Shown: piece by piece, positions 34,180 through 43,056 of the stretch | How the letters are laid out: every line of letters starts with the position of its first letter | Numbering within the stretch: position 1 is the stretch's first letter | Origin: RBG-16-49-21 sp040768125 | GTDB lineage: Bacteria > Spirochaetota > UBA4802 > UBA5550 | DNA length: 64,000 bases | Assembly (NCBI GenBank): GCA_040768125.1 | Contig: JAXGNG010000002.1 | Location: 248,001 to 312,000, forward strand | Direction: 5' to 3' | The notes under the pieces: generated by a model | What the model saw: only the letters and a program-made list of their open reading frames with translations | Told to the model about the DNA's origin: nothing | Database searches by the model: none | Translations under genes and position numbers: made by a program

Positions 34180-37100
34180 ATGAAGATGAAGTTCATGTCG
34201 GCGGTGTTGCTACTGTGCGCGGGGGCGGTCTTCTCCTGCGGGGGCAGCGGCGGCAGCCGCGAGGACCCGATACCCCTCGTGGTGACGAAGGCGGAGGGGC
34301 CCGAGGAGGAGGGGAGCGGTATGGGTGGTGCGCTCCCGGATGCCCCCGGTGGCCTGCACCCCATTTTTTCCCTGGCCCCGGGAAGCGTGGTTTCAAACGT
34401 CGTGGCCGGTTCCCGCGCGGACGCCACGGGTGAGTCCATCACGAGCGACTGGGACGGCGACGGCGTGCCGAACGATCGGGAGATCGCCGTGGGGACCAAC
34501 CCCCGCGTGACGGACCATCCCGGAATTTCCGTCCGCACGGGCCATCCCGTGATCATGGAGCTTGTCTACAACAGGTCGGGGGAGACGAGGGTCCACTCGG
34601 AGACGATCGGGGAGGAGAACACGAGGTCCACCAGGACCCAGAACATGGACGAGACGCATTACGCGAAGCTCAACCAGAAGACCACGCCCTACGTGGTCAA
34701 GTCGAGCGAATCAGAGGCGGGAAGCAGCGCCAATTCCTACGGGTATGCCAATTCCGACGAGATATCCATGAACAGCAGCTTCAATTTCGCCGTTTTAGAA
34801 CTTTTTAAGATTGGAACGGGGCTGGGACTGACCCAGAAAACGAGCAGGAGCGAGAACTGGAGCTTTTCCAACAGCTTCAACCGTTCCTCAATGAGCGAGA
34901 AGACCGTGTTCGACGATGTCAACTACCGGGACAACATGGACGCCGCGGGAATGGAACTCAGGGACTCGAAGATCATCGAGATGGAAAACCGCTACCGGAC
35001 GAGCGAGATCGCGCACGACACCGTCACCTTGGGGCCCGAGGCGGGGGCGGTTCGCGCGGCCATCTATTTCAGGAACGAATCGGTCGCGATGCCGGTGAAG
35101 CTCTCGAACGTGATATGCACCCTTCTCTTCAAGCTGCCGGGGGGCCGCCTCGAGGCGATCACGAACTTCAGGCTCGAGTTCGACGGCGGCCGTCCCTTTG
35201 AGGTGGAGATAGGGGGCGGCGATGAGACGCCCCCCTATGCCGTGGTGGTCGAGGGAATCAATTCAGAGAAGGTGAGACAGGCCCTCAAGAACGGGCATCT
35301 TCCCGTCATTTCAATTTTCTCCTATGACATGACCATTGTCGACGATTCTTCCTACCGACCGGGGGTGCGCAACCTGAAGCAGGTCGAGGAGGGGGCGAAG
35401 GGCCGTACCGCGGTCATCAAGATCACCGCCCCCGGGAGGAGGGACATCCATCGCGTCGTCGCCTTCGACGAGGAGGAGGGCGGCGCCCTGTCGCCGGGGA
35501 TCTCCCTCAAGAAGGCGCTCTTCTCCATACTGCGCTCCCCCCTTAAGGGTGGAGAGCGTTGGGAACAGGACGCCCTGAACCGGATACTCACTGTGAGGAA
35601 GGAAGGGCTCTGGTGGCACACGGCCTATGAGGGGGACATCTGGAGCGGCGGCCACGAATACCTCTACGGGGAGAACAGGTCCGGGAACGAGTGGGACTAC
35701 TTCGCCACCGAGGTGAAGACCTATACCGACGAATTCAACACCCTCCGCCGCCTGGAGACCATCAAGCGCATCGGCAACGAACGCGACCCGTTCGGAAACT
35801 ACGTGAACCAGAAATACAATCCATTCAGCAGGAACGACAATCCGGGCTATGACGAGAACGAGTCCCTCCCCGAGGGAGAACTTCTGAAAACCAGGTACTG
35901 GGTGATACTCCACAACGGGAAATACTTCGAAGGCGACATCAACGACCCGGTTTGGCCTGGGGACCGGTATGAGATAATCCTGTACAACATGCAGGATTTC
36001 ATTACTCACATGGAGCATTACGTGTATACCCCCCTCCAGAGCCGCGAGTTGATCAGGTTTGACACCCGCTGGAACGCACTTGTGAACGATTCCCACGAGA
36101 TGGCCAGGGCCGTACATCTGGGGAGCCTTCGCCGCGGGGACGTGGTGCGCCTTGACGTTCACCTCAAAGAATCGCGGTTCCTCTTCGATCGCTCGCTGGA
36201 TCCCTCGCCCTCCGGTGGAGTGCCGCAGCCCCTGGATCTGTTCGCGCAGGAGAGCCCCCTGGCATGGCGGGATTTCCGATATACCCTCGAGCCTGAGGAA
36301 AGGGAGCCGAACGGCATACCCGAGAGCTTCTCTCACGCAGCCGAGGGGGGTGTGAACTCGTTGCGGGTGTGCATCAACGGGTCGCGGTTCGCCCGATATT
36401 ACGTGATTGAAATAAGTGACGACTCCGACCCCGGGCCTACCTCGCGGAAAATGATGGTGACCGCGACGGATCTTCAAAAATCGAACGGAGAGGTGTATCT
36501 CCACGGAAAGACAATCGACGAGGACGGAAACGAACTGGGAAGGATAGGGGGAGGGCGCTACGCGGTATCGGTGTTCGCCCATGGAGAGAATTACGGATAT
36601 CCCGTGAAGACCCCCAGCGCGGCGAACGGTCTCGCGGATGCCGCGGTTACGGTTGCCGACGCCACGGAGCGCGAACCGTCGAACAGCTTCAGCTTCAGCG
36701 CGATGAGCCTCTACCGGGAAAGGCTTTTCGTGAGGATATCCACCCTGCCCAACACAGAATATTTCCTGATACGGTGCTACGGTCCCATGAACTACGGGGG
36801 CGGGGGCTCCCCCGTGAAGGAGGTGCGGGGCCACGCGGGGCTGAATGTCATCGAGATAGATCATCCCTACGCGGGCATGGAGGAGGCGCGGGATCCCGGG
36901 GTGTATGAAGTAAGGGTCCATGCGGTGAACGAGAGTTGCCTTTCCGGCGGGGTGGAACGCGAAACATCCCTGGAGCGGACCGAGGCCGCGGGGGGCCCGG
37001 TTTACCTCAACGTGGAGTACGATTCCTACCGCTACCAGCGGGAGGTGGCCCCCAGGCGATGGGTGCCCGAATCCGAAGGTGACGCCGATGCCGCGGCGCC

Positions 37101-38835
37101 GACACGGTCGTTTGATCTCAACGCGATCGATCTCGAGGTGAATTTCAACGAGGGCTCCGGATGGTGGCGCCTGAAGCTTGCGAACGACGACCGCGGAGCC
37201 GGGGGGCGGGAGATCGAATGCCGTTTTACGAGCATCGTCGAGGACTACCGGGGACAGCGCTTCGTGGTATATTTTACTCCCCCGGCCGGCGAATCGAACC
37301 AGTTTCACAATGTATTCAGGAGCTGCGATGACGAGGTCGACGTCTATATACGAACCGTCGCGGAGAACCGCTACAGGGATACCTTCTGGATGAAGAACCT
37401 CTCCGGGGATCACGTCCTCGGAGAGGAGGGATCTTGCGTTATCACGGGGCCTGATGTGAACGATTTTGCCTCCTACTGGCAGGGCCTTGATGAAACCGAC
37501 GCCTCCCGCTTCGAGGAAACGATCGGGCGCTGGAGGATCCCGTCGCCCCTGGGCTACGGCGGCGGAGGCCCTGCCCTGGTTGAGCCGGTGGAAAGCAATG
37601 CCGCGTACTTCTTCTCTCCCCTTGAACAGAGGAAGTACCTGGTAAGCGCCATGCTCGCTGAACCGGACAGTCTGGTGGAAACCAGGCCAACAAGGCTTGA
37701 CCTGCCTTCCTTTAGCGCGGTTCCCGGGCCCCGGTGCATCTACCTGAATACCATCGAATCGCGCTACGCGGATTCATACGAGATATGGTGGCGGAAGTTC
37801 GACCGCAGCGCATCATATGGAGCGCCCCTGACCGTCGAGGAGATTCGATGGGATGCGGAGGCCGCGGCGCCGTTATCCTCCGACAGGAGCAACTGGAACA
37901 TGGCGATGGCCTATCCGGACGCCGGGGGGAGCTGCTCCATGGTGCTTCCTGATTGTGAGGCGAACCAGTACTACGCTGTGGCCGTGGTGGGAAAGAACGG
38001 CGCCCTCAACGGGACGAGCGAAGCGAGATTCGCTTTTGATAAAAACGGCTCGGGTGACAACATACGGTTCATCATGCCCTATCCCTCGTCACCGCCCCTC
38101 ACGGCACCGGCGCTCCAGGCGCGCGTTGAAGGAAGGTCTGTAACGATCGATGTCGCGCCCCTGGGGGATGAATGCCGATACCTTCTCGAATGGAAGGAGT
38201 CCTGCGACGACATATGGTCGGCCCACGACACCTATGACGGAACGGGAGGAAGCCTGGCCTGGAACGGAGCCCGTTACACGGTCAACGACCTGAACCCCCG
38301 GAGTCTCTATACCGTGAGGGCCCGCGCCGTGACGCTCAACAATCTCGCGGGGCCCCGGGTGGAATGCGAGGTCGAGACAGGCATCGAGGGGGGATTGCAG
38401 TGCTACTTCGACTGGGATCGTCCCCCGGTCGTTGGCTCTCTCCCCGGGCAGTCGTTGACACGCACTCTCGACGCGGCCATTCTCTGTTCCGTCGATGAGA
38501 TGCCGGCCGGCACGGCATACTGCCGGCTGAAAGGATCAGTGGCATGCAATTACTACAAGGGGTGGTTTTTGCCCAGTGCCCAGATGAAGCGATTCTTTTT
38601 CGACCTGCGGGTGACGCCGGAGAAGCCCGAGACGCAACTCGTCCGTTTTTCGCCGGTAAAGGCGTGGCTGGGGATATTCCACCTGTCATCGTACAGGAAT
38701 TTCGTCATTGACGGAAGCATCCGGGCGTACAACGTCCATGGTGTCGACATCACTCCCGTGGATCCGGAGCGTGGAACGGTGCTTGACCGGCTTAAATGGT
38801 CATACCAGCCCTGCCCGCAGCCCCTGGGTAGGTAA
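34180..38835 (+). CDS. Giant lipoprotein with anthrax protective-antigen-like pore domain
   Basis: 1551 residues. Start 34180 follows AGGAGG by nine bases; signal MKMKFMSAVLLLCAGAVFSC gives lipid-modified Cys20, so it is a surface or periplasmic lipoprotein. Next come a calcium-type DWDGDGVPNDRE loop (about 90-101) and a Ser/Thr-rich alternating stretch (EISMNSSFNFAVLELFKIGT onward) resembling the membrane-inserting loop of protective antigen. Then VRAAIYFRNESVAMPVKLSN, VISIFSYDMTIVDDSS, RTAVIKITAPGRRDI and PGISLKKAL follow in the same order as in the antigen's heptamer domain. The remainder is beta-rich with fibronectin-III-like units (YLLEWKES, LNPRSLYTVRARAV). No furin-type cleavage site seen. 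I recall similar Leptospira lipoproteins; unverified. Confidence 0.75.
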   Translation: MKMKFMSAVLLLCAGAVFSCGGSGGSREDPIPLVVTKAEGPEEEGSGMGGALPDAPGGLHPIFSLAPGSVVSNVVAGSRADATGESITSDWDGDGVPNDREIAVGTNPRVTDHPGISVRTGHPVIMELVYNRSGETRVHSETIGEENTRSTRTQNMDETHYAKLNQKTTPYVVKSSESEAGSSANSYGYANSDEISMNSSFNFAVLELFKIGTGLGLTQKTSRSENWSFSNSFNRSSMSEKTVFDDVNYRDNMDAAGMELRDSKIIEMENRYRTSEIAHDTVTLGPEAGAVRAAIYFRNESVAMPVKLSNVICTLLFKLPGGRLEAITNFRLEFDGGRPFEVEIGGGDETPPYAVVVEGINSEKVRQALKNGHLPVISIFSYDMTIVDDSSYRPGVRNLKQVEEGAKGRTAVIKITAPGRRDIHRVVAFDEEEGGALSPGISLKKALFSILRSPLKGGERWEQDALNRILTVRKEGLWWHTAYEGDIWSGGHEYLYGENRSGNEWDYFATEVKTYTDEFNTLRRLETIKRIGNERDPFGNYVNQKYNPFSRNDNPGYDENESLPEGELLKTRYWVILHNGKYFEGDINDPVWPGDRYEIILYNMQDFITHMEHYVYTPLQSRELIRFDTRWNALVNDSHEMARAVHLGSLRRGDVVRLDVHLKESRFLFDRSLDPSPSGGVPQPLDLFAQESPLAWRDFRYTLEPEEREPNGIPESFSHAAEGGVNSLRVCINGSRFARYYVIEISDDSDPGPTSRKMMVTATDLQKSNGEVYLHGKTIDEDGNELGRIGGGRYAVSVFAHGENYGYPVKTPSAANGLADAAVTVADATEREPSNSFSFSAMSLYRERLFVRISTLPNTEYFLIRCYGPMNYGGGGSPVKEVRGHAGLNVIEIDHPYAGMEEARDPGVYEVRVHAVNESCLSGGVERETSLERTEAAGGPVYLNVEYDSYRYQREVAPRRWVPESEGDADAAAPTRSFDLNAIDLEVNFNEGSGWWRLKLANDDRGAGGREIECRFTSIVEDYRGQRFVVYFTPPAGESNQFHNVFRSCDDEVDVYIRTVAENRYRDTFWMKNLSGDHVLGEEGSCVITGPDVNDFASYWQGLDETDASRFEETIGRWRIPSPLGYGGGGPALVEPVESNAAYFFSPLEQRKYLVSAMLAEPDSLVETRPTRLDLPSFSAVPGPRCIYLNTIESRYADSYEIWWRKFDRSASYGAPLTVEEIRWDAEAAAPLSSDRSNWNMAMAYPDAGGSCSMVLPDCEANQYYAVAVVGKNGALNGTSEARFAFDKNGSGDNIRFIMPYPSSPPLTAPALQARVEGRSVTIDVAPLGDECRYLLEWKESCDDIWSAHDTYDGTGGSLAWNGARYTVNDLNPRSLYTVRARAVTLNNLAGPRVECEVETGIEGGLQCYFDWDRPPVVGSLPGQSLTRTLDAAILCSVDEMPAGTAYCRLKGSVACNYYKGWFLPSAQMKRFFFDLRVTPEKPETQLVRFSPVKAWLGIFHLSSYRNFVIDGSIRAYNVHGVDITPVDPERGTVLDRLKWSYQPCPQPLGR

Positions 38836-38841
38836 ACGGAG

Positions 38842-38881
38842 GGCGCGCCGGTCTCCGCCTTGATGGGGCGATCGGCGCGCC
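38842..38881. terminator. GC-rich hairpin between convergent genes
   Basis: GGCGCGCCG at 38842-38850 pairs with CGGCGCGCC at 38873-38881 around a 22-base loop that can itself fold. It lies in the 52-base gap between two convergent stop codons. No T-run, so a weak or two-way terminator at best. Confidence 0.4.
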
Positions 38882-38887
38882 GGGGCG

Positions 38888-40249
38888 TTATCCCATGAAC
38901 ACCCGATAGACGCCGAAATAGAGGATAATGACGATGAGGATTACCGGCGCGATATACCTGATTGCCAGGGCCCAGATCCTCCTGACGGGGCCGATTGCCG
39001 TATCTCCGTCGAGCTCGTGCATGGTCCTGTCGAGGCCGTATTTCCAGCCGAGGCAGACGGCGATCAGCAAACCGCCGATCGGGAGCATGTAGACAGAGGT
39101 CAGCCGGTCCATGAAGTCGAAGAAGTTCAGGCCGAAAAAGACCGTGACCTCGCTCATGGCACCGAAGGAAAGCGCTGCGGGTATGCCCAGGACACAGATC
39201 GCGGTGCCGAAGACGAGGACGGCTTTTTTTCTGCTCCATCCCCTCTCGTCAGTCCCGTAGGCCACCACCACCTCGACGAGAGATATCGCGGATGACAGCG
39301 CGGCGATGAAGAGAAGGGTGAAAAAGAGGAAAGCGAAAATCGACCCGTAGGCCATGCGAGAAAAAACGACCGGGAGGATGTTGAAGGTAAGGCCGGGCCC
39401 GAGCTCGGGCGTCATGCCAAAGGCGAACACCGCGGGAAAGATGGCAAGGCCCGCGAGGAAGGCCGCCAGGGTATCGAGTCCAACGATCTGAAGCGTCGAG
39501 GTGAGTATCCTGTCGTTTTTCGAAAGGTAACTGCCGTAGGTGATCATGGCGCCCATTCCCAGGCTCAGGCTGAAAAAGCACTGGCCCAGGGCCTCGATCA
39601 CCACCTTCGCGTTAATTTTTGAAAAGTCGGGATTCAGGTAGAACTGAAGTCCCTCGCCGGCACCCGGAAGGGTGAGGGAGCGCACGATCAGTATGAGGAG
39701 GATAACGAAAAGGAGGGGCATGAGGATCTTGGTATATCGCTCGATCCCCTTCGCGATTCCCCTGATCACTACGAACATGGTTGCCGCCATAAAAAGGATC
39801 TGGTATGCAATCGACTCCCAGGCGTTGGCGCTGAAGGTAGTGAAGAGTTCTCCCGACGATTCTATGTCCGTTATTGCCGAGATCGCACCCGTAACGCTTT
39901 TCACCATGTACCCAAGGGTCCATCCACCGACGACGCTGTAGAAGGTCATGATGAGGAAGCCCGTGAGAACACCCATGTACCCCACGCCGGTCCATTTTCC
40001 GCCGCCGATCGATCTGAAGGCACCGACGGGGTTTTTGCCGGTGTGTCTCCCTATGACCAGCTCGGCGATCATGATGGGCAGTCCCAGGACGAGGATGCAT
40101 GCAAGGTAGACCAGGACGAAGGCAGCCCCGCCGTTCGCCCCCGCAAGGTAGGGGAATTTCCATATGTTTCCGAGGCCCAGGGCCGATCCCGTCGCGGCGA
40201 GAACGAATCCCAGTTTCGACCCCCAGTGTTCGCGGGCGGATGGTTCCAT
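38888..40249 (-). CDS. Sodium-dependent transporter, NSS/SNF family
   Basis: 453 residues with about 11-12 TM helices. The first helix is diagnostic: GFVLAATGSALGLGNIWKFP binds Na+ and substrate, followed by YLAGANGGAAF and ELVIGR. Further family features: SLGMGAMITYGSY in TM6 and ALSSAISLVEVVVAYGTDE in TM8. LeuT-type bacterial members import amino acids or related amines with sodium. Convergent with the large lipoprotein gene and with no enzyme partner nearby, so substrate cannot be assigned. Confidence 0.93.
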   Translation of the reverse strand: MEPSAREHWGSKLGFVLAATGSALGLGNIWKFPYLAGANGGAAFVLVYLACILVLGLPIMIAELVIGRHTGKNPVGAFRSIGGGKWTGVGYMGVLTGFLIMTFYSVVGGWTLGYMVKSVTGAISAITDIESSGELFTTFSANAWESIAYQILFMAATMFVVIRGIAKGIERYTKILMPLLFVILLILIVRSLTLPGAGEGLQFYLNPDFSKINAKVVIEALGQCFFSLSLGMGAMITYGSYLSKNDRILTSTLQIVGLDTLAAFLAGLAIFPAVFAFGMTPELGPGLTFNILPVVFSRMAYGSIFAFLFFTLLFIAALSSAISLVEVVVAYGTDERGWSRKKAVLVFGTAICVLGIPAALSFGAMSEVTVFFGLNFFDFMDRLTSVYMLPIGGLLIAVCLGWKYGLDRTMHELDGDTAIGPVRRIWALAIRYIAPVILIVIILYFGVYRVFMG

Positions 40250-40405
40250 AATGCCTCAGAGCCTCCATTGTTGTTTCAGGTTGACGCGTGATTGCAAATT
40301 GGCGATATCGAATTCACCTGTACGGGCACTGATGGAACCGTCCATCCGGGCGGCTGTCAAGAATAATTCCCCGGGGTGCGGTATTATTCACGAGGGGTTG
40401 GCCAG

Positions 40406-40435
40406 TTGTTTTTTATTGTTTTTTTATTGTATAAT
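40406..40435 (+). promoter_or_regulatory. Candidate promoter with perfect TATAAT
   Basis: TTGTTT at 40406-40411 and TATAAT at 40430-40435, spacing 18, within an AT-rich run. It lies about 85 bases before the start of the acidic protein and would drive it and the coupled hydrolase. Confidence 0.5.
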
Positions 40436-40520
40436 TCTTTTGCATGGGATACTGTCGCAGGGATGAATTGCGTGTCGCCCGGGTTGCCGAGGGGCGGCTC
40501 CGCGCACTCATGGTTGGAAG

Positions 40521-42035
40521 ATGGAACAGGTGTACAAGAACCCCGAGGAGTTCGCAGGGGATTTCATGAACAATCCCCGTGACAGGGACGAGGCCATTGA
40601 ACGCCTCGTTGCCGGCTCAAACCGGCTCCTCCTGAACATTCCGAGGTACGGCCTCGCGCGGCGCATTTCGACGCTCCTGCGCCAGGGTCCCTTCTCCGAT
40701 TTCTACGAGTTTGAGAAGGGTCTGGCGCGGCGTCTTCATCCGCTCCTGGCCCGGATTGATCTTAATATCGCTTCCGAATTCATGATCAACAATCATTTCT
40801 TTGAGCGTTACGGGCGCTATTCCCCGGATGTTAACCGTCTCCTCGAGGGAAATCCGGAGCCGGATGCCGGTGCCTTCGAGAATATCATAATCGCCATGGC
40901 TGAACGGGAGGGCCACCACATGGCGGTGAAATTCTGCGACCTCGTGGTGCGCAGAATCGATCGTAACCTGTTTAGAACGCTCCGTTCAGTCGAGCTTGCC
41001 ATGGTTGAAATGAGCAAATTACCCGGAGACGATGAGGCCGCCAGGCGGGAGCATGCCGGGAGGATCGCCGGGGAGTTAAGTGACCGGGACGGTGGCGGTG
41101 CGGCCACGATATTTCTCCGTCGTCTGCACGGGTCGTCTACCCTGATCAACCATAGTGAAGAGAAGGCTCCTTTCCCGGGGGAAATCAAAACAACTGTTCC
41201 CGGTGAGCAACCGAATATCGGCGATGCCGGCAGGGCTGACACTGGACCCCGTGAACATGGCATGAAAGACCGGATTCTCGCTTACGCCAGGGTGCTTCGC
41301 CTGAAAAGCCTGGACAGGATCGAGGAGAACGACCAGGCCCGGATTCGCCGATTGGTCGAGGCGGTGTTCAGGAAAAACGAACTCAGGTTCGGAGTCGATG
41401 AGGCGCGCGCGATCACCCTCGGCGTCCTCCGGGACTGGGAACGTGACGAATCGATCGAGGAGCCGAAGCGGCGTCTTTTCGAAGAACTTATCGGAGAGTG
41501 GAGTAAAAGCGAGAACACCGACGTCATGGCGGGGGCGGATGATGATCCCGGTGAAGTCAAAATCACCGGGAGCCTGGAACCCGCGCCCCTTGAAACTATT
41601 GTGGAGCCCTCAGGAGAGGAGACAGGGGTAGAGCCCCGGGACGGGCCGTTTCTGATTGATGAGGCCGGGGAAGACGAGGGGGGCGTTGACCCTGAAATTG
41701 CCGTTGACATGGAGACCGATGACGCCTACCTGATAGACGGTGACGCGGGGACCGAAACAGGCGGGGAGGCGGAATCGGGGGCTCCGGATTACCCCGGCCC
41801 TGGACCTTCCTTTCCGCAGGTGGAGTTCGATGACGAAGCGCTCGATCCCGGCGTGATCGGAGACGTCGACCTGGCGGCAGGAGGTCCGGAAGGGGATACC
41901 GCCTTCGTGGTGCGGGATGAGCTCCTCTTCGAGGACAGCTCACTGGACACGTCGGTAAACGTCGGGGAGCCCCTCGGAAGTGTGGAGCCGGGCCAGGAAG
42001 GGCCGGAATCGGAACCGGACGGGATTGAGAGGTGA
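40521..42035 (+). CDS. Unrecognised protein, helical N-terminus and acidic C-terminal tail
   Basis: 504 residues, family not recognised. Residues 1-175 are predicted helical (RLLLNIPRYGLARRISTLLR; ERYGRYSPDVNRLLEGN). A second helical domain at about 240-335 (DRILAYARVLRLKSLDRIEE) is followed by roughly 160 residues very rich in Asp, Glu and Gly, likely disordered. No signal peptide or TM. The stop overlaps the GTG start of the SGNH hydrolase (GTGA), so the two are translationally coupled. Start codon choice rests on the first ATG after the promoter at 40406. Confidence 0.7.
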   Translation: MEQVYKNPEEFAGDFMNNPRDRDEAIERLVAGSNRLLLNIPRYGLARRISTLLRQGPFSDFYEFEKGLARRLHPLLARIDLNIASEFMINNHFFERYGRYSPDVNRLLEGNPEPDAGAFENIIIAMAEREGHHMAVKFCDLVVRRIDRNLFRTLRSVELAMVEMSKLPGDDEAARREHAGRIAGELSDRDGGGAATIFLRRLHGSSTLINHSEEKAPFPGEIKTTVPGEQPNIGDAGRADTGPREHGMKDRILAYARVLRLKSLDRIEENDQARIRRLVEAVFRKNELRFGVDEARAITLGVLRDWERDESIEEPKRRLFEELIGEWSKSENTDVMAGADDDPGEVKITGSLEPAPLETIVEPSGEETGVEPRDGPFLIDEAGEDEGGVDPEIAVDMETDDAYLIDGDAGTETGGEAESGAPDYPGPGPSFPQVEFDDEALDPGVIGDVDLAAGGPEGDTAFVVRDELLFEDSSLDTSVNVGEPLGSVEPGQEGPESEPDGIER

Positions 42036-42721
42036 ACAGAAAAACGCGTATCATTCTTGTCGTCTCCCTCGCGTTGAACGCAGCGTTTATTTTCGCGTCG
42101 ATTTTTCTCGTGGTAACGGGCCGCCACAGGCGCATCACGCTTCCCTACCTGAGAAACTACTACCTGAACCGCCTGGGGCACTTCGAGACCCTGAGTGGCT
42201 CCGGGATCGGCATCGTCTTCGTGGGGGACAGCCTCACGGACCGGTGTGAGTGGGCCGAACTCTTCGAACGGCGCGACATCGCCAACCGCGGGATCGATGC
42301 CGACACTACGGACGGGGTGCTCAACCGACTCGGGGAGATCAACAGGATGAAGCCCCGGAAGGTCTTCATCCTCGTAGGCGGGGCGGACCTCATCATCGGC
42401 AGGAAACCCGCCGCCATCGTAAAAAACTACTCCCGGATAATCGCGGGAATCCGTGCCTCCTCTCCGGGGACGGCGATCTACGCCCAGAGCGTGCTTCCCA
42501 CACGGATCCGTCGCGCTCCCCTCACCCCGGAGGCGATCATGGAACTGAACAAGGGTATCCGATCCCTCTGTGAAAAAAGCGGCGCGCGGCATATCGATCT
42601 ACACTCCCTGATGGTCGACGACCGGGGCGATCTCGACGCCCGGTATACCATCGACGGGGTCCACCTGAACGGCGCGGGCTACCAGGTGTGGCGCGCCGCG
42701 CTCCTTCCGCTCCTCGAGTGA
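42032..42721 (+). CDS. Membrane-anchored SGNH/GDSL hydrolase with altered block III
   Basis: 229 residues from a GTG. One N-terminal TM helix (IILVVSLALNAAFIFASIFL) without a lipobox holds it outside the inner membrane. Catalytic Ser67 is in VGDSLTD, the oxyanion Gly in NRGIDADTT, and the Asp208/His211 pair in DGVHLNGAGY. Block III, normally GxND, reads GGAD (116-119), so the usual Asn is Ala. Such enzymes remove acyl or acetyl groups from glycans or lipids. The loss of Asn may reduce or change activity. Coupled to the acidic protein upstream. Confidence 0.85.
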   Translation: MNRKTRIILVVSLALNAAFIFASIFLVVTGRHRRITLPYLRNYYLNRLGHFETLSGSGIGIVFVGDSLTDRCEWAELFERRDIANRGIDADTTDGVLNRLGEINRMKPRKVFILVGGADLIIGRKPAAIVKNYSRIIAGIRASSPGTAIYAQSVLPTRIRRAPLTPEAIMELNKGIRSLCEKSGARHIDLHSLMVDDRGDLDARYTIDGVHLNGAGYQVWRAALLPLLE

Positions 42722-42739
42722 CTCCCCGGGTAAATATCC

Positions 42740-42769
42740 TTGACAGGATAGTGTACACGGCAAGGATAT
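42740..42769 (+). promoter_or_regulatory. Promoter of tRNA-Arg
   Basis: TTGACA at 42740-42745 with GGATAT at 42764-42769, spacing 18. The predicted start near 42776 is about 32 bases ahead of the tRNA. A good -35 and a modest -10. Confidence 0.5.
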
Positions 42770-42807
42770 CCCTTCCCAGGGCGGCATTACGCGCCCGGGA
42801 AACGCGT

Positions 42808-42881
<74 letters not shown>

Positions 42882-43056
42882 CATTCCTCGCAACACTTGT
42901 GACCCATATCTCGATACACCCGAATAATCCTTCAGGGCCGTCTGCGCCTATATGGCGCGCTGATAGACTCATGCGGCACCACTGTGACGATTATCGTGAA
43001 GCGAATCATAACGAAGCAACAGGCCGGTCAAAGCGGGGAAATGAACGGGAGGTTCA

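Noticed and set aside
35311..37413. Minus-strand frame of 700 codons opposite the large lipoprotein
   Set aside because: Shadow frame; no ribosome site, and the plus-strand frame has signal peptide, lipobox and domain order.
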